The notes below the pieces were generated by a model that saw nothing but the letters and a program-made list of their open reading frames with translations, searched no databases and had not been told where the DNA came from. A stretch of DNA of 58,188 nucleotides from Bacteroidia bacterium. Its GTDB lineage: Bacteria; Bacteroidota; Bacteroidia; Bacteroidales; VadinHA17. This document shows, one piece after another, positions 17,197 through 26,597 of the stretch. The position numbers were made by a program, and so were the translations under genes. How positions within the stretch are numbered: the stretch's first letter is position 1; each line of letters starts with the position of its first letter. The DNA lies in NCBI GenBank assembly GCA_026391555.1, contig JAPLEB010000118.1, forward strand, positions 1-58,188. The letters are read 5' to 3'.

Positions 17197-19623
17197 TTAT
17201 TCAATTTTACTAAAAGTGGTTAAGGAGATGTCTACTGTAACATTCTCAATTGTTGTTTCAAAGATTGCATTCCGTGTATTATACCCGGGAATAAACTGAA
17301 TGATTATCTGGTTATCACCTTTTTTCAGGAGAGCAATTGCTTCTTTCGATAATATCACCTCCCCCATGTGGCTTTCAGGCATTACCTGACGGGTTGACTC
17401 ATCAGCAACAAAGTTGCCATTGATATATAACCGTGAGTACATCCAAAAATTCCCGACCCCTTCATGCTTTGTTGTATAAACCCGGACTGTTGCATTTTCA
17501 GGAATTTCGTTTAGTATAAAAGATTTACGGATGAAGATCTGTTTTTCCCCATCCCAGCCTGAACCCGGATTTATTTTATTGCTTGTAAATGGCCCTTTGG
17601 CCTGAGTCCATTTAAGTGTATTAAAGTCAGGTATGGTTTGCACGATTGCCGAAATCGAAGAATTACTTTGGTTTGATCTTTGCATCCCAGCCGGATAATC
17701 AGCTATAGCAGTTTCCCAACTCCCGGCATCTTTCGATGATGGAGGGAAGATAATATTCTGAACCGGCGGTTCTGTGAAAAGTTTCCCGTGGATTTCAGCC
17801 AGTCTTGCTTCATCTACTTTGCTAACCTTCCTGTCGAAAGTCAGCCAGCCATTCTCTTCGTTTTTCATATCGGTCATCTGGGTGTAAACTGCTGCACACA
17901 ATCCGCTGTTTCGCAACAGGTTAAGATGATCAATGAAGATACTGTACTGCTTCGCGAACGGTTCGCCCCAGGTGAATGTAGGCCTGAAGATATCATGCAA
18001 TGTATTATTGTCCCGTGGTACAGAAGGGCTGAATCCTCCCGACAACAGGTTCACCGGAGTACCGGTCTGATTAGATCTCCCTGTCCAGTTATGTGGTGGT
18101 ACCGCTGATGCAAAACCTCCACATTCACCCAGCACAAGGATCCTTTTATCAGTTGCAGAAACAGGAATCGCGGGCCGTATTGTATAATCGTGGATATCGC
18201 GTATGTCACCAATCTGTGGCACGTCATTCCATCCGCTGGCCCCGATAATAAGACGGCTTTTATCCTGCTGGCCGGCCCACTCTATTACTCGTTCTGAATC
18301 ATGCTGCCCCCACGATTCATTAAAGACAATCCATGTTACTATGGAGGGGTAGTTGTAAAGAGTCTCAATCATCAGTTTTTGTTCATTAAGCCAGAAATCT
18401 GATTCTTCCCCTGAGGGGCTCTTGTTTCCATGCTGACCGCACACAAAATCCTGCCAGATCAGAATTCCTGTCCGGTCTGCATGATAATAATACCTCCGGG
18501 GATTGAATTTAATATGGAGCCTTACCATGTTGCATCCGATTTTTTTCAGATACTGAGCTTCCCATAGCATGGCTGCATCACTTGGAGGAGTAAAACCCCC
18601 GTCGGGCCAGTAATTCTGATCCAGAGGCCCGATCTGGAAGATCGGCTTGCCATTCAGAAGGAATTGCTCTCCTGAAGAAGTTTTACCCCGGCCAACAGTA
18701 CGAAGTCCAAAATAGCTCTTAACCATATCCACAGCTGAATTCCCCTGTATCAGACTAACTTTCAGGTCATAAAGATGCGGAGAATCTGGTGACCATAGTT
18801 TTGGATTTGTTATAGAAGCATTAAATGGAATATTTGGCTCTGATGAGTACGTTGCAATAACTTTGTTGTTATCAAGGATTTCATATTTAACCTTTAGTCC
18901 TTCCGGAGTACCATCGATATTGGTTGTCAGGGTTACAGCATCGAGCTGAGGATTTATTTTAAGTGAAGTAATCGATGCTTTCACAGGGACCGGCTCCAGC
19001 CAGACTGTCTGCCATATTCCGGAACAGTTTTCATATTCCTTATTCTGTCGCGATTGCTTTCCAAGGGATCTGAATTTCGTTTCCTGAGGATCATAAACTT
19101 TTACTGTCAGCTCCTGATTATCATTAGAAACAATGAAACTGGTTAAATCGAAACTGAAAGGGTCATAACCTCCTTTGTGTGTACCTATAAGATTCCCGTT
19201 CAGCCATACTGTGGTTTCGAAATCTGATGCTTCAAAATGAATAAGAAGCCGCTGACCTTTCCATCCTGTGGAAATTTCAAATTTACGCTGGTACCAGATT
19301 GCATCATTGAGGCCGACCTGCCTGCCAACCCCTGACAGGGGTGCTTCTATACTAAACGGAACGAGAATTTTACCATCAAATCCTGATGGTTTAGGTTCGT
19401 CCGCATTACGTACAGCATAGGCCCACAATCCGTTTAGATTTTGCCATTGATCCCTTACCATCTGGGGACGTGGATATTCTTTCCAGACATTTTCCGGAGA
19501 AACATCGGAAGCCCATTGGGTCATTAAATTAGCTGCAATTGGCTTCCACTCCTGCCCTTTTACATTTTGAAACTGCAATATCAAAAAGCAAAATGATATA
19601 ATGACCAACAAAGAGTTTTTCAT
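17197..19623 (-). CDS. GH2 glycoside hydrolase
   Basis: An 808-residue enzyme. I start it at 19623 (MKNSLLVIISFCF), which gives a proper signal peptide; the earlier in-frame Met at 19707 would add 28 residues and overlap the end of the upstream GH2 gene. The GH2 sugar-binding domain (about 50-210, with PRPQMVRDQWQNLNG), the Ig-like domain and the barrel are followed by a C-terminal beta-sandwich. The acid/base is Glu436 (VFNESWGQ) and the nucleophile is Glu500 (VLGECGG). It lies 68 bases after the GH2 gene at 19692 and is paralogous to it, the two sharing the WP/K-EYPRP-MVR opening. It has no lipobox and is probably periplasmic. The substrate is not assignable by motif. Confidence 0.93.
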   Translation of the reverse strand: MKNSLLVIISFCFLILQFQNVKGQEWKPIAANLMTQWASDVSPENVWKEYPRPQMVRDQWQNLNGLWAYAVRNADEPKPSGFDGKILVPFSIEAPLSGVGRQVGLNDAIWYQRKFEISTGWKGQRLLIHFEASDFETTVWLNGNLIGTHKGGYDPFSFDLTSFIVSNDNQELTVKVYDPQETKFRSLGKQSRQNKEYENCSGIWQTVWLEPVPVKASITSLKINPQLDAVTLTTNIDGTPEGLKVKYEILDNNKVIATYSSEPNIPFNASITNPKLWSPDSPHLYDLKVSLIQGNSAVDMVKSYFGLRTVGRGKTSSGEQFLLNGKPIFQIGPLDQNYWPDGGFTPPSDAAMLWEAQYLKKIGCNMVRLHIKFNPRRYYYHADRTGILIWQDFVCGQHGNKSPSGEESDFWLNEQKLMIETLYNYPSIVTWIVFNESWGQHDSERVIEWAGQQDKSRLIIGASGWNDVPQIGDIRDIHDYTIRPAIPVSATDKRILVLGECGGFASAVPPHNWTGRSNQTGTPVNLLSGGFSPSVPRDNNTLHDIFRPTFTWGEPFAKQYSIFIDHLNLLRNSGLCAAVYTQMTDMKNEENGWLTFDRKVSKVDEARLAEIHGKLFTEPPVQNIIFPPSSKDAGSWETAIADYPAGMQRSNQSNSSISAIVQTIPDFNTLKWTQAKGPFTSNKINPGSGWDGEKQIFIRKSFILNEIPENATVRVYTTKHEGVGNFWMYSRLYINGNFVADESTRQVMPESHMGEVILSKEAIALLKKGDNQIIIQFIPGYNTRNAIFETTIENVTVDISLTTFSKIE

Positions 19624-19691
19624 TTTGTTAAATTTAATTAGTTTTGTCAACTTTATTATAACTATGTACATATAAACTGAATATTCATAGG

Positions 19692-22166
19692 CTATCTGTA
19701 AAGCCATTCGACAGGTACTTCGGTCCTTCTTTGACCCGGCACCTCTACAGTAAATCGTAATGAAGGCCTTCTGCCGGTCTCTTGAAAATATTCGATATGC
19801 AGTTTATGATAACCTTTCCCCAGCGCATAATAGTCCCCCTTTTCAACCGACCTGGCATGAACTCCGTCATTTATCAGCATATCCTTTTCATCAAGTACCA
19901 TTTTACTTCCATCGTCAGAATTAACTGACAATCCATACACTCCATCCTCAGGGATAAGAATATAACCATCAAAAGTCAGTGCAAAATTCTGAGTTAAATC
20001 TGTGACTCCGGGAGAAACAGTTTCGTACCGGGTGCTCTGAACCGGAGTAAGTTTAGAAAAATCAGGAAGGTTAGCGAATTGTCCTTCATATATCCTGACA
20101 TTTAGTCCTCGTTTAAACTTGCCGGCAGCTGTAGCAGGTGAAATATCTTTTTTGACAAGCTTATAGGTTATTGAACCGCTTTTCCCTTTTTCATGTTGAG
20201 CAAAAGCCTTTATTGTACATGATTCTTTGATAATGACCGGGTTAGTGTAAATTGAAGAGTTTTCGCCTGGCTCACTGCCATCAAGAGTATAATAAATTTT
20301 GGCGTTGGGATTATGACTGGAGAGGACTGCTGAGAATTCTCCGGAAAAAACAGGAATTGTACTTCCCAATATCGGAGGTGTTATTCCCATATTTGCCCTG
20401 GCTACATTTTCAGCACCCATTTTATTAACCTTCCTGTCGTATGTCATCAATCCGTTGGTTTCAGTCTCCACATCTGTAGTCTGTGTATATATAACTGCAC
20501 TTAACCCATTTTCTTTGACAAACCTGTATACCTGATCAAGGTAAGACTCATAAGTCGACAACAACTGTACACTGTCTTCAAAGGTCCTGTAACCCCAGTT
20601 TGTTGCTTCCCATGAATGATCCCTGACCGGCAAACCCAGACCTCCATACTCGCCTGTTACAATTGCTCTGTTCTCTTCAGCTACCGGACATCTTGGGTTT
20701 GGATAACTATGGATGTCATTTAGATCTCCTGTTCCGCGATCGGTCCATCCTGAAGCACTATTGACAATTCTGGTCGGATCATATTTCTTTATTAGATCTG
20801 TTATTCTCTCTGTGTCCCACTGTCCCCAGCCTTCATTAAAAGGGACCCACATAATAATTGAAGGATGATTATATTTTGTCTCGATCATTTGCCTAAGCTC
20901 AAACTCATACTGTTCTCCTGATTCCTTTGTTTTGGTTATATCGGGCATATCACCTCTGATACTGGCATCTCCGCTTGGCATATCCTGCCATATAAGAATC
21001 CCCATTTTGTCGCACCAGTTATAGAACCTCCTGTTCTCGACTTTGACATGTTTTCTTAGCATGTTAAATCCCATCTCTTTGGTCATCTTAAGATCGTAAA
21101 CCATAGCTTCATCAGTTGGCGGAGTATTTAATCCGTCTGGCCAGAATCCCTGATCAAGAGGTCCATTCTGGAAAACAAATTTATTGTTAAGCAACATCCT
21201 GGTGAATCCGTCTTCTGTCTTACCTATCGAGATTTTTCTCATACCTGCAACTGATGAGATTTCATCGGTAACATCATTACCATTATTTAGTTTAATATTT
21301 ACATCATATAAATAAGGATTTTCGGGTGTCCACAAGACCGGATTTTCGATACTCAGTTTAATTTCCGAACCTGGCTTGCCAGTTCCGGAGGCAATGGTTT
21401 TACCTTTGTCAATAACGTTGATATTGACATATCCGTTTTCCTTATTTGAAGTATTAACAATGAATGAAATAGCATTACCATCAATATCAGGGATCACCCG
21501 AAAAGAAGAGATATGAGATTTGTTAACCGGTTCAAGCCATACTGTCTGCCAGATTCCTGTGGATGGAGTATACCATATTCCTCCAGGATTATTTACCTGT
21601 TTTCCGCGTGGTTGAGTTCCGCTGCTTGTCGGGTCCCAAACGCTTACAATCATTTCATGATCATTACCTTCATTCAATAATGATGAGATTTCTAATGAGA
21701 AAGGATCATAACCTCCCTTGTGACTTCCAGCTTCTTTCCCGTCAATCCAAATCCTGGTTTCCCAGTCGGATGCTTCAAAGTTAAGAAGTATCTCTCCTTT
21801 TTCCCATTTTTTTGGAACTGTAAATGAGGTTTTGTACCAGAGGCACTCAGTTTCTGAAATACGTCTTTTCACTCCGGATAGAGCTGATTCAATGGGATAA
21901 GGGACCAGGATTTTACCATCCCATTTCGAGGGTTTCACATCTTTCGAAGTAACCGCATAATCCCATGAGCCATTCAGATTGATCCAATTTTTTCTGACCA
22001 TATCGGGTCGGGGATACTCCGGCCAGGGTTTAAGGGGGTCTGTTTTTAGGGCCCATTCGGTAAGAATCGGGTTATCCATGATTTTCCAGGTAATCTCTTT
22101 ATTTCTTGTACATTGTATACTTAAAATGAGTCCTGAAAGCATTAAAAAGGTAAACATTTTTTTCAT
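19692..22166 (-). CDS. GH2 lipoprotein with chitobiase-C-like and PA14 domains
   Basis: An 824-residue GH2 enzyme with a lipobox (LSIQC, Cys19), so it is lipid-anchored. The GH2 jelly roll (about 50-215, PRPDMVRKNWINLNG), Ig domain and barrel carry acid/base Glu445 (PFNEGWGQ) and nucleophile Glu506 (VTGEYGG). The C-terminus adds an Fn3-associated/CHB_HEX_C-like module (about 605-665, IYYTLDGSEP) and a PA14-like sugar-binding domain (about 685-824). These extra modules distinguish it from its paralogue at 17197 and suggest binding to a polymer at the membrane. It begins 33 bases after a strong terminator (22199-22232), so it either has its own promoter overlapping that terminator or depends on read-through. 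Confidence 0.93.
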   Translation of the reverse strand: MKKMFTFLMLSGLILSIQCTRNKEITWKIMDNPILTEWALKTDPLKPWPEYPRPDMVRKNWINLNGSWDYAVTSKDVKPSKWDGKILVPYPIESALSGVKRRISETECLWYKTSFTVPKKWEKGEILLNFEASDWETRIWIDGKEAGSHKGGYDPFSLEISSLLNEGNDHEMIVSVWDPTSSGTQPRGKQVNNPGGIWYTPSTGIWQTVWLEPVNKSHISSFRVIPDIDGNAISFIVNTSNKENGYVNINVIDKGKTIASGTGKPGSEIKLSIENPVLWTPENPYLYDVNIKLNNGNDVTDEISSVAGMRKISIGKTEDGFTRMLLNNKFVFQNGPLDQGFWPDGLNTPPTDEAMVYDLKMTKEMGFNMLRKHVKVENRRFYNWCDKMGILIWQDMPSGDASIRGDMPDITKTKESGEQYEFELRQMIETKYNHPSIIMWVPFNEGWGQWDTERITDLIKKYDPTRIVNSASGWTDRGTGDLNDIHSYPNPRCPVAEENRAIVTGEYGGLGLPVRDHSWEATNWGYRTFEDSVQLLSTYESYLDQVYRFVKENGLSAVIYTQTTDVETETNGLMTYDRKVNKMGAENVARANMGITPPILGSTIPVFSGEFSAVLSSHNPNAKIYYTLDGSEPGENSSIYTNPVIIKESCTIKAFAQHEKGKSGSITYKLVKKDISPATAAGKFKRGLNVRIYEGQFANLPDFSKLTPVQSTRYETVSPGVTDLTQNFALTFDGYILIPEDGVYGLSVNSDDGSKMVLDEKDMLINDGVHARSVEKGDYYALGKGYHKLHIEYFQETGRRPSLRFTVEVPGQRRTEVPVEWLYR

Positions 22167-22198
22167 TTCGGGTATATTAAATATTTTTAAGATTATTT

Positions 22199-22232
22199 AA
22201 AAAAAAAGAAACCGTCTCAAAAAGGCGGTTTC
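22199..22232 (-). terminator. Rho-independent terminator after the lipoprotein gene
   Basis: On the minus strand a 9-bp stem (GAAACCGCC with GACGGTTTC, one G-T pair) closes a 7-base loop and is followed at once by nine Ts. It lies 24 bases after the stop of the lipoprotein gene at 22257. This is the clearest intrinsic terminator in the window and separates the lipoprotein/flippase block from the GH2-sulfatase group. Confidence 0.85.
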
Positions 22233-22256
22233 CTTAAGATTATGAATTTTCAATAC

Positions 22257-23135
22257 TTATGGTTTAACTGAATAATTATTAATCCGGGTTTTAAGAGTGA
22301 CAGTTTTTTCGATTTCACCATTGGTCCAGATTGCAATGTTATCGCAATCCCCTTCGCCATAATTAAGTTCAGCAATTTTTTCTTCATCAATGAAAGTGGT
22401 AATAACTCCACTTTGAAAATTCTGACAGGTAAGCTTACGGTATAAAGGAACAGTTATTTCTTTTACTACATCTCTGCCATTTTTTTCTACTTTAACACTT
22501 CCTGTTATCCACACCTCATCATCTTCTGTAGTTGATAGGTTTTTACCACGGTTATATATACGTTCCTTATCACAACTACGGTCAATTAATAATTTCCCTT
22601 CGGTATTCCATATTTTTTCCTTGTGTTTTAATTCAAATACATAGTAACCACTATCATTTACACCTTTATTGGTTGTATTTCTGTCACCAACAATTTTAAG
22701 GTCATTATAAATATAATTTATCAGTTTTGAATTGCGGACAGTATTTATTACCCAATGAGGCCCGGTTATATTAACAATAATTTTCCCGGCCCTGAAATTT
22801 CCCAAAGAATCCGTGCATCCGGTTCCAAAATCAAGTGTTATAGTTTTTGGAAATTTAGAATCCGGGGGAGTTTCAACTGTAATTACAGGACTGCATTGCA
22901 CAGTATCTTCCGATTTCATTGCTGTTAGATTATAGTTAAATTTTTCTAACATACTGATTTCTTTATCTATCTGGTCATCGACATTTTGAAGTACAGCCTC
23001 AAAAACGGCTTCTGATTCGGCTTCAATAAACAGATCATTTACTTCTGTTGGGGATGAATCTTGACGTGCGCAGGATATCATAACAAGAATGCCTGCAATA
23101 AAAAGAGTCTCGATTGTAAAAAGGATTTTTTTCAT
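22257..23135 (-). CDS. Lipoprotein of unknown function
   Basis: A 292-residue protein with a lipobox at VMISC (Cys22). I do not recognise a family with confidence. After a short acidic, probably helical region (about 30-70) the rest looks all-beta: strands such as KTITLDFGTGCTDSLGN, GKIIVNITG and GSVKVEKNG alternate with short turns. Cysteines at about 81, 107, 187, 235 and 261 could form disulfides. It reads like a small cell-surface or periplasmic beta-rich lipoprotein of Bacteroidota, and nothing in it suggests catalysis. It follows the FISUMP lipoprotein gene after 184 bases with its own candidate promoter and is followed by a strong terminator, so it may be a separate unit rather than part of the glycan locus. 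Confidence 0.8.
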   Translation of the reverse strand: MKKILFTIETLFIAGILVMISCARQDSSPTEVNDLFIEAESEAVFEAVLQNVDDQIDKEISMLEKFNYNLTAMKSEDTVQCSPVITVETPPDSKFPKTITLDFGTGCTDSLGNFRAGKIIVNITGPHWVINTVRNSKLINYIYNDLKIVGDRNTTNKGVNDSGYYVFELKHKEKIWNTEGKLLIDRSCDKERIYNRGKNLSTTEDDEVWITGSVKVEKNGRDVVKEITVPLYRKLTCQNFQSGVITTFIDEEKIAELNYGEGDCDNIAIWTNGEIEKTVTLKTRINNYSVKP

Positions 23136-23163
23136 TTCAGTGCTGATTTTAAAGTTAATTTAA

Positions 23164-23171
23164 CAAATGTA
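23164..23171 (-). promoter_or_regulatory. Candidate -7 element for the unknown lipoprotein
   Basis: The minus strand reads TACATTTG, a full match to TAnnTTTG, 29 bases before the start at 23135. No TTTG was found at the usual distance upstream. The position close to the start codon is typical of short Bacteroidota leaders. Confidence 0.35.
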
Positions 23172-23319
23172 TACAAATATTAATTAATCCAGTTAAAAAA
23201 TAATGATAAAAAATATATCCGCTAAAAATATCTCCGGAATTATTAATTACATGCAAGATAAAAACTTAGCCTGCGCCCCCTCTATTTGAGCAACCCTGAC
23301 ACCTGTTTTAATAGATTAT

Positions 23320-24003
23320 CTAATCTTTGATACACCGGACACTAAAACCATGTTTTTTAGATATATGGCTCATTTTGGCAATAGCATCACCGAAATAGAG
23401 ACTCAGATACCATTCGTCATTGGTCCCGGTTTCCGTAGCTGACCAGATACATGTGAAATATAAAATTGTTTTATAAGACCCCTCTAAATAGCGGATACCT
23501 GCTGCCAATGACGTAAACCCGCTGCTGTTGTCTGCTCCCTTATTAGGAGCGAGCCAATGAGTTGTACCAGCTTCTTTCAGCTTGCCACCTCCTGTAAGCG
23601 TGTCGCCTAAAAAATCCCTGAGTTGTAACCATTCTTCCCTGATTGGAACATGCCATCCGGTTGGACAAAGCTTCCCGGTGCTTACTGTATGGCCATTGTA
23701 TAATGCCCCATAAGTGTCTTTATTTGCAGCCTCATCGTTATTGTACCAGCAATAGCCGGGGGTTGCCAGGTTACTCCAGACTTCAGTATTTGTAACCAGC
23801 GCGATATCTGTTCCATCGTTGTACCTGGTGGTTTTCAGGTTCTCAGCCATCCATACCTGGGTACCTGTTTTTACAGTTTTGTAAGTATTCCCTTCAATAT
23901 CGCTAACAGGATCGGGGGGCTTGTCATCCTCTTTCCTGCAACCGAGGGCAAGGATTAAAAGCGCTCCCAATAACAATGTGTAAGATGAAATTTTGCTTTT
24001 CAT
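23320..24003 (-). CDS. FISUMP-domain lipoprotein
   Basis: A 227-residue lipoprotein (lipobox LALGC, Cys22). From about residue 35 it shows the Fibrobacter succinogenes major paralogous domain: VWMAENLKTTRYNDGT, WSNLATPGYCWYNND, YGALYNGHTV, LCPTGWHVPIREEW, SSGFTSLAAGIR, a WSATE block and the closing GFSVRCIKD. This family is widespread in Bacteroidota and Fibrobacterota as surface or secreted proteins; its biochemical role is not established. The domain is complete. The gene lies 49 bases downstream of the flippase gene. Its link to the polysaccharide locus is unclear. Confidence 0.88.
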   Translation of the reverse strand: MKSKISSYTLLLGALLILALGCRKEDDKPPDPVSDIEGNTYKTVKTGTQVWMAENLKTTRYNDGTDIALVTNTEVWSNLATPGYCWYNNDEAANKDTYGALYNGHTVSTGKLCPTGWHVPIREEWLQLRDFLGDTLTGGGKLKEAGTTHWLAPNKGADNSSGFTSLAAGIRYLEGSYKTILYFTCIWSATETGTNDEWYLSLYFGDAIAKMSHISKKHGFSVRCIKD

Positions 24004-24052
24004 CTGTTATCAATTTTACATTTGTGGTTATTTATATTAAAGACATTCCCCA

Positions 24053-25261
24053 TTAATCAGTATTTATCCTGCTTAATAATTTTCCTTCCTTTCTGAAACT
24101 GGAGTACAAATATAACGAAGAGAGGAAATAAGAGACATTTAAAGTTATACACACCCCGGTTAATTGATATTTTGTTATTAAAAGTGGTAATAAAATAAGA
24201 GTTGAACCTAATCCTATCAGCGACTTGTTCCTTAGTATAATAAGTTTGCCTATTCCTGCAAAATAGTGGCCGTATAGATTTGAAACTGCAATAGATATAA
24301 CTCCCGGAACCAGATATATAATAAATATCTTTATATTACCGAATTCAGCGCCGAATATAAACTGGTATAATGATTTCGGAATGATTACCCCTAGTCCAAG
24401 CAACAGTAAACTTATCCACAGGCTTTGCCTTGAGAATACAGTTGTTGCGCTGTAGCTGGAGAGTTGATCCTGAGAGTTAATTACATTCGAGAAATGAATA
24501 GCTGACATACTTTTACTTATGACCCACACTGCTTCAGAGATTGATACAACAATTGAAAACACTCCAAGTTGAGATAACCCCAGCCATTTGGCAATAAAAT
24601 AATAAGAGAGCCGGTAATTCAAAAACTGGATGAAATAATTCAATTCATTATTAAAGCCATAAGAAATTATTTTTTTAAACCCTGCAAACTCAAAATGAGG
24701 CCGTTGAAATTTTTCACTTTGCAATAAACCTGAAACTCCAACAATAAAAACTGTACCGAGCCCAAAATAATATGCAGAAAAACAGGCATCAATAGTTTTT
24801 AGTTTGAATATAAAATATATAATAAGCAGATAAATCAAGACTATTACAGGATTGATCAATGTCAGGATATTGTACCATTTAATATTATTTTTCCCGAGCC
24901 AATACATAGATATTGAACTTGTTAATGAAGTCAATAAAGAAATAGCAAATAATGGTTGGAAATATTTGAAGCTGAATATTAGCGAAAATATAACGGAGCC
25001 AGACAGCGATAACACAATGACTCCTGTCAATGATGTTGCCAGTAAAAAGTCTCTCGACAGCCTTGGCGCATGAAAAGCAATTGTGCTGCCGCAGAGAATA
25101 TTATTCAAAATTGTGATAAGAGAAATGTTTGCAATTATCAGGGCTATCTGACCTCTTCCGGCGCTTCCCAATATTTGAGTTGTAACCACCACTATGAGGA
25201 AATTGGCCAGGAGGATAATGAATTTTGAACCTATTGTAAATGTGGTGTTCTTCGATAGCAT
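24053..25261 (-). CDS. Wzx-type polysaccharide flippase
   Basis: A 402-residue integral membrane protein of the polysaccharide-exporter superfamily, moving lipid-linked glycan repeat units across the inner membrane. I count about 10-12 hydrophobic helices with short loops; the opening FTIGSKFIILLANFLIVVVTTQILGSAGRGQIAL is typical of Wzx proteins, with the G-S-A-G-R-G-Q loop after helix 1. Its start codon is one base after the stop of the glycosyltransferase gene (TGAGATG), so the two are translationally coupled. A flippase normally sits in a large surface-polysaccharide cluster with a polymerase and several transferases. Here it is alone with one transferase inside a degradation locus. Confidence 0.85.
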   Translation of the reverse strand: MLSKNTTFTIGSKFIILLANFLIVVVTTQILGSAGRGQIALIIANISLITILNNILCGSTIAFHAPRLSRDFLLATSLTGVIVLSLSGSVIFSLIFSFKYFQPLFAISLLTSLTSSISMYWLGKNNIKWYNILTLINPVIVLIYLLIIYFIFKLKTIDACFSAYYFGLGTVFIVGVSGLLQSEKFQRPHFEFAGFKKIISYGFNNELNYFIQFLNYRLSYYFIAKWLGLSQLGVFSIVVSISEAVWVISKSMSAIHFSNVINSQDQLSSYSATTVFSRQSLWISLLLLGLGVIIPKSLYQFIFGAEFGNIKIFIIYLVPGVISIAVSNLYGHYFAGIGKLIILRNKSLIGLGSTLILLPLLITKYQLTGVCITLNVSYFLSSLYLYSSFRKEGKLLSRINTD

Positions 25262-25262
25262 C

Positions 25263-26393
25263 TCAATAAGAAGTAATAAACTTTAAAAACTGAGGCTCTG
25301 TCTTTTTCCAGTTGTATTTCTTTTCAGCTAAATATCGTGCATTTTTACAATGTTTATAATATAGTTCTTTATCTTCTATATAATCTGCAATCAGTTTAAC
25401 AATCCGTTCGTAATCGGTTGGGTTAACAAGAAATCCAAACTTGTTGATTTCAACTTCTTTTCGAATTGCTATTAGATCAGAAAAAATAACAGGTCTTCCT
25501 AATGCAGCATAATAGAGCAATTTTATTGGCAGGCAATGTTGGTTTTCAAAATTATCTGATCGCAAATCAAGGAAAATATCCGTTTCTTTTATTAGCTCAA
25601 TGAAGTTTTTAAAACTCTGCCTGTCTAAGATCGTTAAGGTGATATTGCGGCTGGCAGTACGGATAAGATTTTCACATTCTTCTTTGTCCCGCGTACTTTC
25701 ATACCAGCCGATTATTTTAACTTCAATTTTAAGATCGCTTTTATATTCAGTAAGCCTTTCCAGAACATTGAAAAAATTCCCGTAACCCTTTTCCAGACTT
25801 ATTTTCCCTGAATAGGATAGCCTGATTTTTCCATTCTGCAATCCCGGGTTACAAAAACTTATGTACTTTAAATCGGGGTAGTATGAAGTAAAAATGAAAG
25901 ATTTGCGCGGATAAAAAAATCTATAGGGTCTGCTTTTATACCATTCCCCAAAGATGAATGAATCAGCAAACTTTGACACCAAAAGGTTAAACAATAATAA
26001 CTTAATGAAGAAGAACCACCGAATTGGTGTTTTATGAACGCTCAGATTTTTCTTAGAAGGATACCATTCCGTTATGTCATAAATGATCCTGATTTTACCG
26101 GATTGTTTTTTTGAATATTGTTTTGCGGCGAGAATGGTCAATGGTTCAGAACAAATAATTATTTCAGGTGTAAATCCTGAAAGCAACTCCACGAATTGAA
26201 TTATTTTTTTTCTTTTATACAGATTATCTCCGGCAAAGCAATTTAATATAATATCATCTACAACGTCCTTTAGATCAAGTTTACTGCTTACAACCTGGAC
26301 GTTGTTGCCATTATAAGACAAAGATCTTGCCATGTGGAAAAAAATCCTGTCATCAAATGGATCATGTCCTGATGTAAGGAATGATATATTCAT
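25263..26393 (-). CDS. Glycosyltransferase (GT4-like)
   Basis: A 376-residue GT-B glycosyltransferase. The N-terminal domain opens MNISFLTSGHDPFDDRIF, as in GT4 enzymes. The C-terminal domain begins with RLSYSGKISLEKGYGNFFNVLERL and contains the donor-binding region around ETDIFLDLRSDNFENQHCLPIKLLYYAALGRPVIFSDL. The usual EX7E motif is replaced here by a less typical sequence (NQHCLPIKLLYYAALGRP), so donor specificity cannot be guessed. It would add a sugar to a surface polysaccharide at the cytoplasmic face. It is coupled to the flippase gene. Upstream (26394-26597) there is no gene but a sulfatase remnant. Confidence 0.82.
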   Translation of the reverse strand: MNISFLTSGHDPFDDRIFFHMARSLSYNGNNVQVVSSKLDLKDVVDDIILNCFAGDNLYKRKKIIQFVELLSGFTPEIIICSEPLTILAAKQYSKKQSGKIRIIYDITEWYPSKKNLSVHKTPIRWFFFIKLLLFNLLVSKFADSFIFGEWYKSRPYRFFYPRKSFIFTSYYPDLKYISFCNPGLQNGKIRLSYSGKISLEKGYGNFFNVLERLTEYKSDLKIEVKIIGWYESTRDKEECENLIRTASRNITLTILDRQSFKNFIELIKETDIFLDLRSDNFENQHCLPIKLLYYAALGRPVIFSDLIAIRKEVEINKFGFLVNPTDYERIVKLIADYIEDKELYYKHCKNARYLAEKKYNWKKTEPQFLKFITSY

Positions 26394-26519
26394 AATGAAG
26401 TGATAAAATATAAATTCTATTACAAAGATAGGTCTTTAAAAGTCAGACTTGAAATTCATGATTGTGTTATACCCCCTTTCTTTTGTTGTGAATTTGCCAT
26501 TAAGGAGATCGACCTTCTC

Positions 26520-26571
26520 AAAAACCCAAAAAGGAAGATATCTGCATCCCTCCTGTAAGGCAATCGTGATT
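26520..26571 (-). pseudogene. Remnant of a sulfatase signal-peptide region
   Basis: On the minus strand this reads NHDCLTGGMQISSFLGF. The intact sulfatase at 33851 begins MKTNHCCLTGGMLLSSFLGF; 26520-26571 matches 33791-33842 at 46 of 52 bases, ungapped. No start codon precedes the remnant and a TGA closes the frame directly after GF. Beyond it a different frame stays open for 27 codons to TAA at 26436-26438, with no resemblance I can name. It is the 5' end of a lost sulfatase gene, just downstream of the intact sulfatase at 26598. Confidence 0.8.
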
Positions 26572-26597
26572 GTATATATATTAAAAAAAATAATTTT

